Below are positions 37,108-48,388 of a DNA stretch of 64,000 nucleotides, piece after piece. The translations under genes and the position numbers were made by a program. Source of the stretch: Pisolithus tinctorius. Taxonomy: Eukaryota; Basidiomycota; Agaricomycetes; Boletales; Pisolithaceae. The notes under the pieces were generated by a model, which ran no database searches, was not told the DNA's origin, and saw nothing but the letters and a program-made list of their open reading frames with translations. Position 1 is the stretch's first letter, and the number at the start of each line of letters is the position of its first letter. Where the stretch lies: contig JANFAH010000012.1 in the NCBI GenBank assembly GCA_024663395.1, positions 1,116,001-1,180,000 on the forward strand. Direction: 5' to 3'.

Positions 37108-37557
37108 GTTAGCAGAGTTTAGACCTGGTTCAAAGGTTGTCAAAGATGTGAAGATGAAATCTGAAGTTTAGGTTTAGATTGACGTTGGTGTGATGGCAAG
37201 ACTTGAAGTGTTGTTGATAGGAAAAATATTGGCTAAAACTTCAGATACTTATGAGTGCACAGCTGCATTCTGAACATCAGTCTAAATAAGATGTATGGTC
37301 TCCAAAACAATGAATGTGCAAACATGAAGTGTTGCCTTCGAGTAGAAAATCTGCTCACATGTGAGGTTTCACCATTGCCTAAACGACAGCCTATATTTAC
37401 AATATTGCCAAACAAAAAGACCATTGATTTTTGTTGAAGTTTAAAAACAAAAAAAAACCATGTGTGCAATCTTGAAGTATAATCTGCAGATGATACTGAT
37501 CACCCAACAATCACCTGACAATCACCCAGTCATTGGTCATCCATCATGCAAACAGTG
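37108..37557. repeat. Element B left terminal inverted repeat
   Basis: About 450 bp matching 53678-54110 inverted, at roughly nine bases in ten. It carries a short extra block near 37505 (CCCAACAATCA) absent from the right copy. It contains at least six ACTTCAA/TTGAAGT-type words in both orientations, candidate binding sites for an accessory transposition protein. Confidence 0.85.
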
Positions 37558-37734
37558 TGGGTCTGGCACCCAGAGTATGCTAAGTCTCTCTGGGCCATTG
37601 GACCTTGGGTCCTTTGTACAATGCATGTATTTTTGTACTACAAGTTACAATGACGATGACAACCTGCACAAAAAATATACATATATTTAGTCCTGCAGGA
37701 GCCCAGTGTGAGCAAACACATATGCAACAGAATA

Positions 37735-40700
37735 TCACAACAATCTCACCCTGCACAGAGAAAGAACAACTGTGGTGTCACTTGAGATGGCCCAGCATGT
37801 GTAATGACCAGACACCCAGGAGCATCTTACACTTTCTAAGGTCTCTTCGAGCATGGAGGAGTACAGTTTGGCTGGGAAGTGAGGGTACTGAGTGAATGGA
37901 TCCATGCTCTCCTTCTTCCCCACAGTCAGTGGACACTGCCTTTGGACTGCAAAGATGAAAGTGTCTCCAGACTGATATATATACTTGATGCTTCTGGGAA
38001 CAGGGGGGAAAGATTGGTTTCCACCAGGATAGAAAAGGATGAGTGAGTTCCCAACATGAGATGACGATCTGCTGTAGTAAACCCCTGTACTGTGTTTCAC
38101 ATTGGCATGCAATACTACTTTTCGCTGCCCAACCAACTCCCACAGATTGTGGGGCACATTCATCATCCCCAGGTTATTGGCTTGAGGAGAAATGAGGCTG
38201 TCAGTATTGAAGTCACAGGCATTGTCTTGTTGATATGCCCAATTGAGCAGGATCTTGCATTCATGGATGGTGGGTGGGCAATCTGTACAAGATAGCCACA
38301 CATGGAGTCATTCACCTTTGAGATATGAATGGAGCATCATGCTTTCAATTTCCCCTGAAAGCCACACATTGCTTAGTCTTCAGTGTCAGTAGATGATGAC
38401 AGAAAAACCAGACTCACCAGTTTTATGGTTAGTGGGAAGGTGTTGAAGTATTCCAATGAGCTGCTCGAAGGGGAATGTCCACCACAAGTGGACTGGCCCA
38501 AAAAGCAGAAGGTAGTCATGGATATGGAATGTCATCTGATGATTCAGTTGTAAACTAAAAGTAGGGTGGATCTGCTTCAAACCTCCAATGTAGCAGGCTA
38601 TGCATGAGTGATATGCAGATGCTCTTTTGATACTCGTCATTTGTGCACAGGCCAGGTATACTGACAAGACAAGGTCCATTGTATGGTCAAGGGCAATTTT
38701 AGCATTTGGCCTCACATTGCCAATCCCCCAGATGCTGATCAGAGTGATTGGTATATAGACTGTGATAAGCGACTGCCACTCATCAGCCTTGATTGTGCCT
38801 GCAGATAAATCTCCAAAATTCATCGGGACTGAGCCCAGCCAAGAAGCTCTTGAGATATCTTGAATGACATCTCATATTCTTGCAAGAACCTCACTTGTGT
38901 TGAGCTTAGGTTGATGTTCTGCAGAGAGGGGCTTCCAAGAGTGCTAGTGATTTCTCAGTAATGAGGTCGTAAAGTACTACATGTACTTACCCACTGTACA
39001 AATGCTTTCATGTAATCAACCTTGTACAATCTTGTTTGCTTCACTGGCATACAGTCTAAGGTCTTGCAGACATACTGCAATGAGTGCAAATTTTTCTGGC
39101 CAAGAGCTTCTTGGAGTTTCTCCATGAAACTGTGAACTTGAGTGGGATCATCTGGTGATGCAACTTGGGTGACAAGCAAGGCTTGGATGGCTGACACTTG
39201 AGACATCTCCTTTGTAGTCATGGTGAGCTCTCTGGTGATATGGGGATCAAGTGGCTGGAGCACAAGATGGAAGGCAGGTGGTGAAGTCTGAGTTGACAAG
39301 GTGCTTTCAGTAGTAAGGCTGAGGAGGCTTTGAACGTGGTGCTGAACTAAGCCTTCAAGGATGCAGTGCATAGAATTGATGATGAGCTGCTGGGCTGGGT
39401 CCCAATATGGCAGTCACCACAGCTCTGACCAATGTACACCATGCTCCCTAAAGATCTTTTCATGATGGGCAGTTGTTGTGGCATCCCTCCATTGCTCAGC
39501 AAAGGTGCAGAGCTTGCATGGGTCACGAGGTACCCAATTTTTGAAGTCAACCCTGCTGTAGTTGTTTTTATGGTAACAACTACATGCACCACAGAAGAAA
39601 TGACTGCCAATGCCAGCTAGCACAGTGAGATGACAAGCAGCAGGGAGATCACAAACAGCAAGGGCAATCACACAGCATGTGAGCCTTCCATTAGGATGGT
39701 TGGCAGTTTGTGAGTACCAGACACCTCTCTCCCATGAAGTGGCCAAATTGAATATGAGCGGATGAATGTAGTGGTTGAGGTTCTCAAGTGAAGGCTGTTT
39801 GGGGCTGGGGATAATACCTGCTAGGTACATATTCTCTGGCTTGTACCTTATGTTGAGTGGTAAGTTGAGACATGCCATGGAAATAATTCCTGATGATGTG
39901 CTTGCACCTCATAAATTCATGCCTTCAGGGTTGAAAAAGTCGACATGCAGCACAAAAGCATACCGACCTTCTTTGCCTCTATCAATGAACAGTTTCCCAG
40001 ACTTTGGACCACTAAACTCATGAAGAAATTTGGCCTTGAAAGGGTTCTTGATGAAATGAGGCTGAGGTGAGGACAAGGAAGCGAGAAGGTTGTCAAAGGC
40101 CTCATCCATCATTGTCTCGATATCCCTCCTGGATAGTAAACTGGCAAGGTAGTCATTAAACTGATTATAAACAAAAGCCTTCTTCAGGTGGCATTCACCA
40201 TTCAGTTTCATGTCCAGCAACAGCTCACTACATTGGGTCTCCAGTTTCAGATGATGAGTGCAGTGTTTGGGGTAGACAGGAACATCAGAACCAGGGGGGT
40301 ATGAGGGGGGATAGGTATAGTGACAGGTGTATGTGGCATACGTGGTAGTCTTGCAAGTAAGGTTGAATCATGCAAGTACACTCTCTATAGTCATTGGTAT
40401 CTGTCTGATAATGCCTTCATGAGAGAGACTGAGTGACCTGTTGGGGCATTGAAATGCAAGATATAGTAATAATGAGAGTGCACCAATAATGAAGTTGCTA
40501 CTGCGTTGGCTCATGCCCATTATGACGCTACACACCACCCCAATGACAAGGGCAACCTGTGCAACAATATCCATATGCTCAATCAGTGGTTGATCATTTT
40601 TGCCTGTGTATTGATATCAGTGCATGCATTCTAAATTGGAAAGGGAAGCAACTTACTGGAATCAAATTGCACAGCAGACTGCAATCCAGTGGAAGATTGT

Positions 40701-41416
40701 GCAGAATCCCTTGACTGAAGCTTGAGGGCGAGCCTGTTGAGAGCATCAGTAACATCTTGCTTGCAGGACTTGACAAAATCAGTGTTGCATTTGATACCCT
40801 CAATGTTGCTGTGGAGGACTGTCATCTCTGTTCTGAGTGCAGCAATGCATGCACCAGAATTATCAAGTAAGAGGCAGGAACATTTATGGACACAAGCCTT
40901 GATGTTGGATATTAACTTGAGAGCCTTAACTGAGTGCTGATTGTGATCCTTCTTGGACACCTTTGTGATGATAGGAGCTGGAGGAGCTGGAGGGGAGTTG
41001 TCCAACTTGAGGCACAGGAGGCTATCAGCAATGTCAGCAATGGGGAGGGGCTCTGGCAAGCTGGTAACGATGCATTTACTGGGTCCTATTTCCTGGTAAT
41101 CAGCATGGGATTCCCACAACTTACTGACCTGGGTGTTGGGATCAGGTCCATTATCCATGAGCATCAGGCCAAACAGACAACTAGCAAGTTCATCGGGGTG
41201 AGGAATGGAAGTGTCTGGAGTCGCTGGAGTTGCATCTGAAAGGACCTGTGGGGCATAACTGCATCTAGAATGTTCTTCCCCAACACAGTTGAGGTGTGCT
41301 GGTAAGAATTGCATTTCCATGAGCACACCATTGGCATTCTTTGCAATACATTCCTCACACATGCACCACTTGAGCATAGGGAGTGAGGCAGGCATGCTTT
41401 GTGGCCTATCAGCCAC
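37735..41416 (-). pseudogene. tnp2: Tnp2-type transposase, copy B
   Basis: Read right to left. The first exon (41416-40631) opens MADRPQSMPASLPMLKWCMC and continues CEECIAKNANGVL, the same CxCxxC zinc-like motif as copy A. Later exons show LSRRDIETMMDEAFDNLLA, RYAFVLHVDFFNPEGM, SSGIISMACLNLPLNIRYK, CDLPAACHLTVLAGIGSHFF with CGACSCYHKNNYSRV, SMHCILEGLVQHHVQSLL and FGPVHLWWTFPFEQLIGILQ. Stops interrupt it after VLA (near 40370), after EGMNL (near 39910) and inside SELW-LPYWD (near 39412). At the last site copy A has Arg, fitting CGA to TGA. The transposase is therefore inactive now. N-terminal exon boundaries agree between the two copies. Confidence 0.85.
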
Positions 41417-41639
41417 AAAACAGGCATGTAAGTCAAGTACTTACCTTCGTGTTGACATGATAGCTCTTTGTGGGTCTCCTTTATAAAGAAAAATGTGAGT
41501 CCACATAACCTCATAGAGAACAAGGATACTCTGAGTGTGTTGTGTTGTTATGCTCATCATGTGTGTTTGCAATAAGACTTTCCTTTTTTGAACTACACCT
41601 GCTTGTTGTTGCCACTGGCTTGTTGTTGCCACCACAGGT

Positions 41640-42761
41640 ATGGTATCACTGTGCATATGGTAATTGTTTGAACTAAGCCTGTTTTTGAGTGGGCAAGTTT
41701 CACTAGCATCTGACCTGACCTTATTTCAAATAGGTATATACTGCCATTGTCACTACCACCTACAATAATTTTTGACTCTTCTCTGAAGGCAACCTGTTTG
41801 GGTATGGGAATGCACTGTGGCTCAGTAACAAAATACTGGATTGGATCTCCATGGTCCAGCAGATACAAGGTGAAGCTGTTTGTGGCATTGTCAATCACTA
41901 CCAGCTCCTTCAGACTAACTGCAGCGCAACCTCTGCAATCCTGGTGGGATGAGTGTTGGACAAGTGAAAAGAATAGTGCATACATCACAGAGTCATAGCA
42001 ATGCTCACTGAGAATAACTCCATCAGTGGCATCCACTTTAATGCTAATGGCACCTTGTGAGTGACAATCATCATTATGATCAAGTTCATGGCTTACACTT
42101 TGCCATCATATAAGCCAAACATATAGATATTCCTGTGCTGTGTGAAGGTGATCGACTTTGGTACTGTGTTTTCGAGCCACCCTGCAAATATTGGTTGAAG
42201 TTGTGAATTGGCATTGAGGAGCAGCACTTGGATGATGCTGTCATGCATTCCAACAGTGATCCATGCTCCAGCATCAGGCCATGATATATCCCATGCAATG
42301 CAGGTAATCTCAAATCCTGCTCCTAGTCTTCAGGTGGTAATTTCCTGATAATGATTCTTTTCAGAATCTAGACACAGCTCCTGTATTCAGATCACATGGC
42401 ACTCACATCAACTGGATTCAGCTGCATGAATACTAGGTAGCCCATCCCTGTGCCATAGCAGAGTGTTTCTGCCAAACAATGCTTTGTCCTGATCCAAGTT
42501 GTGCAACTAATTGTGCTGTAGGATTCATGATTGGCACATGTAAGTTCCTTTCATGATTTGATGTTCCAAAGTCTGATGCCACTGGTGCCTAGACCCTACT
42601 TTAGTTTGGCATGTGTGTTGACACAATTGGGTCCTACCTCTGCTAGCAAGTATGTCGCCATCATTAGATAAAGCAAGGGAATGGACTGATGCAGCACTTG
42701 TAGTGAAAGATGCTACATTCTTATAGTGCTGTGGTGATCTGATAAAAATAGCAGAGAACAT
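41640..42761 (-). pseudogene. WD40-repeat protein, copy B
   Basis: Read right to left from 42761: MFSAIFIRSPQHYKNVASFT and VHSLALSNDGDILAS, later KVDATDGVILSEHCYDSVMY-like and VIDNATNSFTLYLLDHGD, then VGGSDNGSIYLFEIRSGQ and LAHSKTGLVQTIT. The last blocks align with the copy at 1885-3276 (VGGSDNGLVYIFEMNTG followed by LRHSRTAWTQTIM). This identifies the gene as the same WD40 family carried by element A. The C-terminal membrane segment is not found here. Frame breaks and stops (for example near 42560-42640) indicate decay. It lies just upstream of tnp2 on the same strand. Its role in the element is unknown. Confidence 0.6.
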
Positions 42762-42870
42762 GTTGTGTGAAGGTCAGTCATCACTTGTTGCTTGTCATTC
42801 TTATTTAAAGTACTGATGGTAATTGTATTTTGGAGCTATGTGATGTGTTTTTGTTTAACTTGTGGCTTTT

Positions 42871-43180
42871 TGTTGAATGGTGTGTATTAGTAAATGAGTT
42901 GTATGCAGTCATGATGACTCTTTCACTTTTAATAGGACAATTCATTGCATGACCACGATGACTTTTGTTGGGTGACCACACATTTACATCTATGGAAGTT
43001 AATTGTTATACTAGTGTGTTAAATTTTGTTGGGCGATGTGTATTAGTGCATGGGTTGTACGCAGTCATGACAATTCTTTCACTTCTAGGACTTTTCATTG
43101 GGCAATCACAATGACTTTTGTTGGGTAACCCATGTTTACATCTATGGAAGTTAATTGTTATACTAGCATGTTAAATGCAG
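42871..43180. repeat. Tandem duplication, about 156-bp unit, two copies
   Basis: Units start at 42871 and 43027 (TGTTGAATGGTGTGTATTAG and TGTTGGGCGATGTGTATTAG) and share TGACTTTTGTTGGGT and CATCTATGGAAGTTAATTG. The duplication sits between the divergent WD40 (-) and KPPG/GRGGY (+) genes and so probably in their shared promoter region. Confidence 0.7.
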
Positions 43181-43238
43181 GTGACCAACCAATCAATGGC
43201 CCTATCAATCAAACCACTTGTCTTGTTTGTCCTCAGCT

Positions 43239-44105
43239 ATGCCTTCCACAATTAAGAGCATTTCACCATTCTATGACCATGATTCAGCTGCACCTCCACC
43301 ATTTCCTACTATGCTTACTGACCAACTTGAGCTCTTTGGAAAAACATCTCATTCAAAGAGCTCAGGCCTACTTGCTGATGAAGTCCTCCTCCCAGCCCAT
43401 ACACTTTTGTCAAAGAAGGTGCATGTCTCTGAAGTTCTGGCACAATCCCAGAAATCTACTCTGGCCCCCAAGTTCATTGTAGCTTCCAAGACTCCAGCTG
43501 CACAGTTTGGATCTCCCTACCTGAAGAGAGCCCCTTCACAGGCTTGTTCTGAATCCACCAGTACTCCTAGCACCTCATCTGATGAGGCAGAGGTGGCATC
43601 TTCAGACAATGACTCGACCTCAAGCATCCAGTCAGAGTTGAAGGTTCCCAAACCTCCTGGGGAGCCTGGGTGTCCCAGCAGAGGTGGTTACACACTTGAA
43701 ACAGAATTGAACTGGAATTGGAAGGTGTACTCTAAGTTCAAGGTTTTCCACAGCACTACCTTTTTGTAACCTGACTAACCCCTCCATGATCTAGAAGTAC
43801 ATGCATGCTCTAATCGATGAGCATCTCGACACCAAGAAGTGTCTATCTGCACAAGACCCTGACCTCCTCAAGGTTGTCTGCCAAAAGGTAAGTCATCATC
43901 CACTATACAGTATTTAATACATATACAATCTCATGTTGTTAGGCTGTTGATAAGTTTCCAGACCTTGAGGATTACAGTAATTATTGGCCAGTGAACAATA
44001 TGATTATGATGTGACTGAAGTATACATCCAGCCATGGCAGATGGCAAGAATCTGAGTTGGCCACCAGCAATGGAAAGAAGATAAAGACCACTGTGCACAA
44101 CTTTT
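43239..44105 (+). pseudogene. KPPG/GRGGY-motif protein, copy B, cut by a Ty1/copia insertion
   Basis: The ATG at 43239 follows a possible acceptor (CCTCAG). The first exon is Ser/Pro-rich (SSDNDSTSSIQSELK) and ends with KPPGEPGCPSRGGYTLETEL. Intron about 43742-43791 leads to an exon KYMHALIDEHLDTKKCLSAQ, and intron about 43888-43941 leads to AVDKFPDLEDYSNYWPVNN. These blocks follow the same order as the copy at 13983-14892. A TGA lies after NNMIMM. The gene is then interrupted at 44106 by the LTR of the copia element, with the CTTTT duplication at 44101-44105 repeated at 48384-48388. Downstream of the insertion no clear continuation could be read. Function unknown. Confidence 0.6.
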
Positions 44106-44346
44106 TGTTGAGAATGCATTCCAGAATTACAGTAGCCTCTTGGAGTTTTGCCCAGAGGGCTCGGAATTTCTCCCCAACCCTCGGAATTAAATTCCGATGT
44201 CACTATGCTTACTAATTACAGTACTATAAATTTTCTGCACTGTTCTTTTCCACCTCAGTGACTGCTTTGTACACTGAGGTGAGCATACCTATACCTACAT
44301 TCATTTACTGGGTACTGACATAGTGTAGATACTCATAACTTCATTA
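44106..44346 (+). repeat. Copia 1 5' LTR (241 bp)
   Basis: Starts TGTTGAGAATGC, ends ACTTCATTA. It is 48 bp shorter than the 3' LTR; the missing part lies between two direct copies of GATACTCATAA(C/T)TTCATTA, so it was probably lost by slippage or recombination. Confidence 0.9.
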
Positions 44347-44358
44347 GGTTATGAGCCC
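44347..44358 (+). promoter_or_regulatory. Copia 1 primer-binding site
   Basis: GGTTATGAGCCC directly after the LTR. It is complementary to the anticodon stem-loop of initiator tRNA-Met (half-tRNA priming, as in Drosophila copia). Confidence 0.8.
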
Positions 44359-44410
44359 CACTCTTGTGCTCTAATTCCAAAAGAGTTATTACACAGCAAC
44401 ACTACCCACT

Positions 44411-47400
44411 ATGGCAAAAGACAATCATTCCTTACAAGTTCCAACCCTAAATGCAGATGGAAGCAACTGGCTATACTACAAGGCTCAGGTTGAATGGGCC
44501 ATCAGTTCAAAAGGGCTGATTGGACACCTGACCAGCTTGGATGCGAAACCAGAGGACCCTTCAGTGGGAAAAGACTCCTCCTGGAAGCCCACAGCCATGG
44601 AGCAAAAATTTGTTAATGAATACCCAGAAAAACTTTGGCAATGGGCAAAGGATGATGGATACATCAAGCAAGTGATCGCTGTGTCACTCCTGGAATCCCT
44701 ATTCCTTTGAGTTCTGAAGGAAGAGACTGTGAAGAGTGTGTGGGGTGTCCTCACAGACCTTTTCCAAAACTGCTCTTGTGTTGTCGCAATTGATCTTCAG
44801 AGAAAACTCCAAGAATCCTGCTGTGCAGAAAAAGGCGATGTCTGTGCTCACTTCAACAAGATGCACACACTGCATGAACAACTTGCTGCACTTGGACAGT
44901 CTACCACAGACAACAACTTCGCAGCTATCATTCTCAGCTCACTTCCCACTTCATACGACTCCAACCTTGCAGCTATGACATCTTTGGCCCTGGTCATGCA
45001 AAAGGACCTATCTCCAGACTTTATAATCAAAGTAATTTCCAACGAATATGATAGGCACCAAATGTGGATGAAGAGAGGCAACTCCAGAAACTCCAGAAAT
45101 TCTGAAGATGCAGCTTACTCAGTGAAGGATGGAAAGAAGTCCACTTGCAAAAATTGTGGAAAGAAAGGTCACAGCAGAGACCAATGCTGGGAAGAGGGTG
45201 GTGGAAAAGCTGGGCAAGTGCCCAAGTGGTTCCAGAACAAGGGCAAAGGGAAAAAGGAGGAGAAAGGCTCCAGAAAAGTGGCCACTGTGGCCAGCACAAC
45301 AGCCAGTTTGAGCACACAGACCAGTGCTGACTCTGAACCCGATGGAGTCTGGCTAGCACACCCACAGGATGATGATTGGTTAATGGAAATTGCAGAGGAA
45401 GAAATTCCAAACCCCCAGGACATCATCATTGATGAAGAAGATGCATACATGAACACCTTTGATCATGCTCTGCTTGCAGGTGAAAGCCTAAATTCTGCAG
45501 AGGAGACCATCCTGTTCAACTCAGATGCTTCACATCATATGTCCTCCTACTGCAGCAAATTCCTTGACTACAAGCCAATCATTCCTAAACCTATCACTGC
45601 TGCTGACAATCACACCTTCCATGCCATTGGGAAAGGTGACCTTGCAATCTCACTCCCAAATGGCACTGCACAAACCCATATTTGACTCAAGGATGTGCTC
45701 TATGCTCCCAAGATGGGAATTATGCTCATTTCTGTCAGCAAACTCAATGTTGCTGGGTATGCAGCATTATTCCGAGACAAGCATTGTCAAATTTTCGATG
45801 CTCAGAAAAAGAAAGTAGCCAAAATTCCGATGCAGAAAGGCCTCTACTGCCTCAAATGAGCTCGTCATGCCTTTGCAGGCCTAGCTAAGGCCATGGAATC
45901 CTTAACCATGGAGGAGATACACATCAGGCTTGGTCACATCGCTCCTGAAGCCATCTGGCACATGCTCAAGGATGGCACAATCACTGGAATTAAGCTGGAT
46001 GAAGCACATTCTACCATGGGTGCATGCAATTCATGTGAATATGCCAAAGCAACTCAGAAGCCCATTGGGAAGGAGTGCAACCCACCCTGCCATGAACACC
46101 TTGGTGATGAGGTCCACACAGACCTTTGGGGACCTTCTCCAGTCCAAACCCCAGGCCACAGTCAATACTATGTGTCATTCATGGATGACCACACTCATTA
46201 CACCACCCTATTTTTGCAGAAGATGAAGGCTGAAACCTTCAAATCCTACAAGGCCTATGAAGCATGGCTGAACATGCAATTTGACACCAAAGTCAAGTGA
46301 CTTTGCTCAGATTGTGGGGGAGAATACCTTAGTGTGGAATTTTTGGAGTATCTGAAATCCCAAGGCACAGAATGACACATAACTGTCCATGATACCCCCA
46401 AACACAATGGAGTTGCAGAACGACTCAACAGAACACTCATTGAGCATGTACATGCAATGATTCATGCCAGCAGCCTACCCAAGAACCTCTGGGGGGAGGC
46501 CATTATGCATGCTACTTGGCTCAAAAACTGCTCATCAACTCATCATCTAGGCACCAAGACTCCCTATGAAATGCTCTACAAAAGACCACCCAACCTCTCA
46601 AAAATCCCAGTCTGGGGATGTTGTGTCAAGGTCCATGATACCTCCAGCTCCAAGCTAGACATGCGAGCCCAAGATGGACACTGGGTAGGTTTTGATCCTG
46701 AGAGTGATGGCCACTGCATTTACTGGCCTGACACACAAGCAATTGGAATTGAATGAAGTGTTTTGAGCACTGAGATGTGTGCATACCACATGGTGGGATG
46801 ACTGAAAGCAGATTTTTTAAGGGTTTGATTGTGTTGGACATATACCCTGATGACATTACTGTAGTGGGCACCAATATTTATGGGGATTAATCTGAGAAAA
46901 TGGCCCAGATGGACCAGGAGGATGGTTTCATGAGTTGGGGTGGAAGAGGGAGCCTTGATGGACCCAATTCATTGTTTGGCATTGTTTGTATGATGACAAA
47001 TCATCAAATAGACCATGTGATATACCATGTAAGCATTAGTAAGCACCTCACAGCATTTTAAACTTTGTTAAACTCAAAACTATGTAATCAAAACTGTAAG
47101 TCAAAAAACTGTCCACATGACATGTCATTTTCAAATGGCTGCTATTCTATCAATTCCTATCCAAATCACTTGATTCATGGACCAATAGAAAGCCAAGAGT
47201 AAGTACCTTATTTCATACACTCATGGCTTAGAGCTAGGGTTAGGGGTTATTGCATTTAGTCATAACTATTGTAAAACATACAAACATGTGGACAGTTTTT
47301 TGAGCCACTGTATAACCTCACTGACTGCAAGCCTGCTGCAATTCTGATGGACCCTGGAATAAAACTCTCTTGTGGAGAAATTCTGCAGCCAGCTGAAGAA

Positions 47401-48088
47401 GCTGCATGCATGAAAAACATACCCTACCATGCTGCTGTAGGCTCCCTCATGCACCTTGCTGTTGGAACATGCCCAGACATCGCATTTGCTATCTCCACAG
47501 TTGTGCAGTTCAATAATGCACCCAACATGGCTCACTGGGAAGCTGTAAAATGAATCTACAGGTATATCACAGGCACAAAAGCACTTGCTTTGACATTTGG
47601 AAATATAGAACAAGGCCTCAAGGGCTTTACCAATGCAGATGGAGCTTCACAGGAGCATTGACATGCTATAAGTGGATACACCTATCTACTGGATGGAGGA
47701 GCTATTAGTTGGGCTTCACAGAAACAAGAACTCATAACACTCTCAACCACTAAAGCAGAGTATGTCACAGTGACTCAGACTCACGCAGCCAAAGAGGGCC
47801 TGTGGCTTCGATGACTCATTGGGGAAGTTTTCCAACCACTCAAACATCCTATCCTGCTGTATTCTGACAGCCAATCTGCCATCACACTCACCAAGGATGG
47901 CAGCTACCACACTCGCACCAAGCACATCGATATATGATACCATTTCATTCATTTCACTGTGGAAAACCATTCCTTTCATTTAATTTATTGTCCTACTGAC
48001 AACATGGTCACTGATACCCTTACCAAACCTTTACCTAGCATCAAGGCAAAACACTTTGCATCTGCACTTGGACTTTGTTCCAATTGAG
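44411..48088 (+). pseudogene. Copia 1 gag-pol, decayed
   Basis: The ATG at 44411 opens MAKDNHSLQVPTLNADGSNW (gag). A zinc knuckle CKNCGKKGHSRDQC lies near 45145. The protease site reads FNSDAS instead of D-S/T-G. The integrase has LGHI...CNSCEYAK (HHCC half visible), VHTDLWGP, SFMDDH and NGVAERLNRTL, covering the D-D-E residues. Reverse transcriptase motifs, including YVDD, are absent between about 46760 and 47310. The RNase H end reads YTYLLDGGAISWASQKQ, TKAEYVTVTQ and SDSQSAITL. Many in-frame stops are TGA where Arg (CGA) is expected, for example VK-LCSDCGGEY, TE-HITVHDTP, AVK-IYRYITG, LWLR-LIGEV and HIDI-YHFI. The element cannot make functional proteins. Confidence 0.9.
47091..47312. mobile_element. 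Small inverted-repeat element (MITE-like) in copia 1
   Basis: TCAAAAAACTGTCCACATG at 47101-47119 is repeated inverted as CATGTGGACAGTTTTTTGA at 47285-47303, about 165 bp apart. The outer bases are less well matched, and the right edge reads GCCACTGTATA, with a TA as in Tc1/mariner insertions. It is too short for a transposase, so non-autonomous. It lies in the region that replaced the reverse transcriptase. Confidence 0.65.
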
Positions 48089-48094
48089 GGGGAG
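48084..48094 (+). promoter_or_regulatory. Copia 1 polypurine tract
   Basis: TTGAGGGGGAG immediately before the TG of the 3' LTR; the primer site for plus-strand DNA synthesis. Confidence 0.85.
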
Positions 48095-48383
48095 TGTTGA
48101 GAATGCATTCCAGAATTATGGTTGCCTCTTGGAGTTTCGCCCAGAGGGCTTGGAATTTCTTCCTGACCCTCAGAATTAAATTCTGGTGTCACTATGCTTA
48201 CTAATTATGGTACTATAAATTTTCCACACTGTTCTTTTCCACCTCAGTGACTACATACACTGAGGTGAGCATACCTATACCTACATTCACTTACTGGGTA
48301 CTGATGTAGTGTAGATACTCATAACTTCATTAGGTACCAATAAAGTGACTACTTTGTACACTGAGATACTCATAATTTCATTA
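48095..48383 (+). repeat. Copia 1 3' LTR (289 bp)
   Basis: TGTTGAGAATGC to ATTTCATTA, followed by the target duplication CTTTT. A related solo LTR of 292 bp lies at 56535-56826. Confidence 0.92.
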
Positions 48384-48388
48384 CTTTT

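Larger units (their letters stand above)
44106..48383 (+). mobile_element. Ty1/copia element 1 (inserted in element B)
   Basis: 5' LTR 44106-44346, 3' LTR 48095-48383, perfect 5-bp target duplication CTTTT (44101-44105 and 48384-48388). The primer-binding site GGTTATGAGCCC (44347-44358) abuts the 5' LTR and is complementary to the anticodon region of fungal initiator tRNA-Met. The polypurine tract TTGAGGGGGAG precedes the 3' LTR. The internal region keeps gag, protease, integrase and RNase H remnants but has lost the reverse transcriptase core. The LTRs differ by many C/T and G/A changes, so this is an old insertion. Confidence 0.95.

Noticed and set aside
37108..37120. CACTA...TAGTG termini for element B
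   Set aside because: The repeat edge reads GTTAGCAGAG. No CACTA at either end, so the CACTA-like label rests only on the Tnp2 transposase.
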